Shown: positions 32,578 through 33,634 of the stretch, one piece after another
Numbering within the stretch: position 1 is the stretch's first letter
Layout: every line of letters begins with the position of its first letter
NCBI GenBank assembly: GCA_913051545.1
Contig: CAJXCD010000014.1
Span: forward strand, 1-33,634
Direction: 5' to 3'
Source: an uncultured Chloroflexota bacterium
GTDB taxonomy: Bacteria > Chloroflexota > Dehalococcoidia > Lucifugimonadales > CAJXCD01
Length of the DNA stretch: 33,634 nt
Notes under the pieces: generated by a model
The model's database searches: none
What the model was told of the DNA's origin: nothing
What the model saw: only the letters and a program-made list of their open reading frames with translations
Program-made: the position numbers and the translations under genes

Positions 32578-33634
32578 ATGGATAGTACTGATATTTTAGA
32601 AATAGGTTCCCGAAGAGAACTTTTCATTGATTATTATTTAGTAGATAGTATGGACGGCGTTGAGCTTAGACTTCACGAGCCACGTGATGAGGGGGTAGCT
32701 CTTCAGCTTGATCAGCCATGGGAGGCTCCATACCCCTGCTATTTTACTGTTCTTAAAGAAGAAGATCGTTACAGGATGTACTACAGGGGACGTCATGGAC
32801 TTTCTGGGGGGGGCGGACCTAGTGCATCTACCTGTTATGCTGAGTCTTCAGATGGAGTCGTTTGGGAGCGGCCCCATTTAGGTCTGGTTGAAATAAATGG
32901 TAGCTATGATAACAATGCTATTACTACAGGTGGCAATTTCAGTGGTTATTTTAGCGTAACGATGGATACTCGTCCTAGTGTTGATCCATCTGAAAGATTT
33001 AAAGCACTGTCAGGAAGCCCACCTTCAGCATTTGTATCTGAGGATGGAATCCACTGGAATAGACTTACTCAGGAACCAGTTATGTTCCACGATAAGCCGG
33101 CCTGGGATTCTCAAAATGTAGCGTTTTGGTCTGAGAGTGAAGGCTGCTACGTGGCTTATGTACGTGAGTACAAGTTACTTGGCGACACTGTAGAAGAGAG
33201 TTCCCTCGAGTATAGGAAGAGATATGGTAAGGACGGACACGGTATACGCTGGATTTCCCGTACGACGAGTGACGATTTTGTTAACTGGAGTCCTCTGGTT
33301 CAAATGGATTGTGGCGATACCCCTGATGAGCAGCTTTACACTAACGGTACCCATCCATACTTTCGCGCCCCTCACATATATATTTCGTTAGCAAAAAGAT
33401 TTATGGATGGCAGGAAAGCTTTATCTGACGAACAAGCTGAACAGTTGGTTCCAGATATAGGACATAGGTGTGATTCAAGTGATTCGGTATTTATGACCAG
33501 TAGAGGAGGCAACCGGTACGACAGGACCTTCATGGAAGGCTTTATACGTCCTGGGCCGAGCCCTAGAGATTGGATTTCACGTGACAACACACCTGCTCTC
33601 GGGGTTGTGCCTGGTGGAGCTAGAGATATGTATC
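32578..33634 (+). CDS. Large beta-propeller-like protein, possibly glycosidase-related (3' end outside window)
   Basis: An open frame runs from ATG 32578 (AGGGGA at 32565-32570, 7 bases away) to the window edge: 352 codons with no stop. Repeated blocks such as RYRMYYRG, CYAESSDGVVWERP, AFVSEDGIHWNRL and WISRTTSDDFVNWSPL have the Y-x-x-S-x-D-G-x-x-W pattern of five-bladed propeller proteins related to GH32/GH43 glycosidases. Planctomycete and Chloroflexota relatives begin with a similar RELFIDYYLVD. No signal peptide is seen. A run of eight G at 32806-32813 encodes SGGGG; the frame is open on both sides, so no error is implied. Catalytic residues cannot be assigned. Confidence 0.75.
   Translation, partial: MDSTDILEIGSRRELFIDYYLVDSMDGVELRLHEPRDEGVALQLDQPWEAPYPCYFTVLKEEDRYRMYYRGRHGLSGGGGPSASTCYAESSDGVVWERPHLGLVEINGSYDNNAITTGGNFSGYFSVTMDTRPSVDPSERFKALSGSPPSAFVSEDGIHWNRLTQEPVMFHDKPAWDSQNVAFWSESEGCYVAYVREYKLLGDTVEESSLEYRKRYGKDGHGIRWISRTTSDDFVNWSPLVQMDCGDTPDEQLYTNGTHPYFRAPHIYISLAKRFMDGRKALSDEQAEQLVPDIGHRCDSSDSVFMTSRGGNRYDRTFMEGFIRPGPSPRDWISRDNTPALGVVPGGARDMY

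Noticed and set aside
32806-32813. Run of eight G as a frameshift or sequencing error
   Set aside because: The same reading frame keeps family-like propeller sequence on both sides, so the run length is consistent with an intact gene.

Overview
The window looks like a piece of an AT-rich, free-living marine bacterial chromosome, most plausibly Chloroflexota of the SAR202 / Dehalococcoidia type. That placement is an inference from gene content: six phytanoyl-CoA-dioxygenase-like (PhyH) non-haem iron oxygenases, three Gfo/Idh/MocA oxidoreductases, an isochorismatase-like hydrolase, a phosphotriesterase-like hydrolase, an M20 amidohydrolase, several 2-hydroxyacid / acyl-CoA type dehydrogenases, and an exporter with no outer-membrane partner. 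I see no rRNA, tRNA, CRISPR array, transposase, phage gene or recognisable transcriptional regulator. About thirty genes are present, mostly single genes or short pairs on alternating strands with short intergenic gaps. Several starts appear to be TTG or GTG, chosen from Shine-Dalgarno (SD) spacing (1099, 11444, 16422, 20894, 23025, 32139).

Layout. 1-5.2 kb: a sugar-phosphate-isomerase-like TIM barrel and a Gfo/Idh/MocA dehydrogenase (+), a tyrosine-phosphatase-like protein (-), a PhyH protein whose iron-binding HxD reads H-G-A (+), and an opine-dehydrogenase-like protein (-). 5.3-10.1 kb: a three-gene minus-strand exporter operon: LolD/MacB-type ATPase, a 1025-residue FtsX/MacB permease, and a second ATPase with an AbrB-like segment and a zinc ribbon at its C-terminus. 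10.2-15.5 kb: an acyl-CoA-dehydrogenase-like flavoprotein (-), a Rid-family protein, an FMN 2-hydroxyacid oxidase-like protein and a ClpC-type AAA+ unfoldase (+). 15.6-22 kb: two PhyH proteins, the isochorismatase- and phosphotriesterase-like hydrolases, an M20 amidohydrolase and a Gal80-like Gfo/Idh/MocA protein. 22-27 kb: a tandem duplication in which a DppB-type permease, a 254-residue membrane-anchored protein and a Gfo/Idh/MocA gene are followed by a second copy; 1520 bp look identical, the permease N-termini differ, and the second Gfo/Idh gene is only a 5' stub. 27-33.6 kb: a small membrane protein, three more PhyH proteins, a D-2-hydroxyacid dehydrogenase lacking its catalytic His, a GlcG/HbpS-like protein, and the start of a large beta-propeller-like protein cut by the window edge.

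How it fits together (inference): the oxygenases, dehydrogenases, isomerase and hydrolases form a loose catabolic island for oxidising diverse small organic molecules rather than one linear pathway. The parts most worth checking are the duplicated permease unit, the PhyH proteins with altered iron ligands, the ATPase with an AbrB-like/zinc-ribbon tail, and a long nested palindrome upstream of the PhyH gene at 18508.
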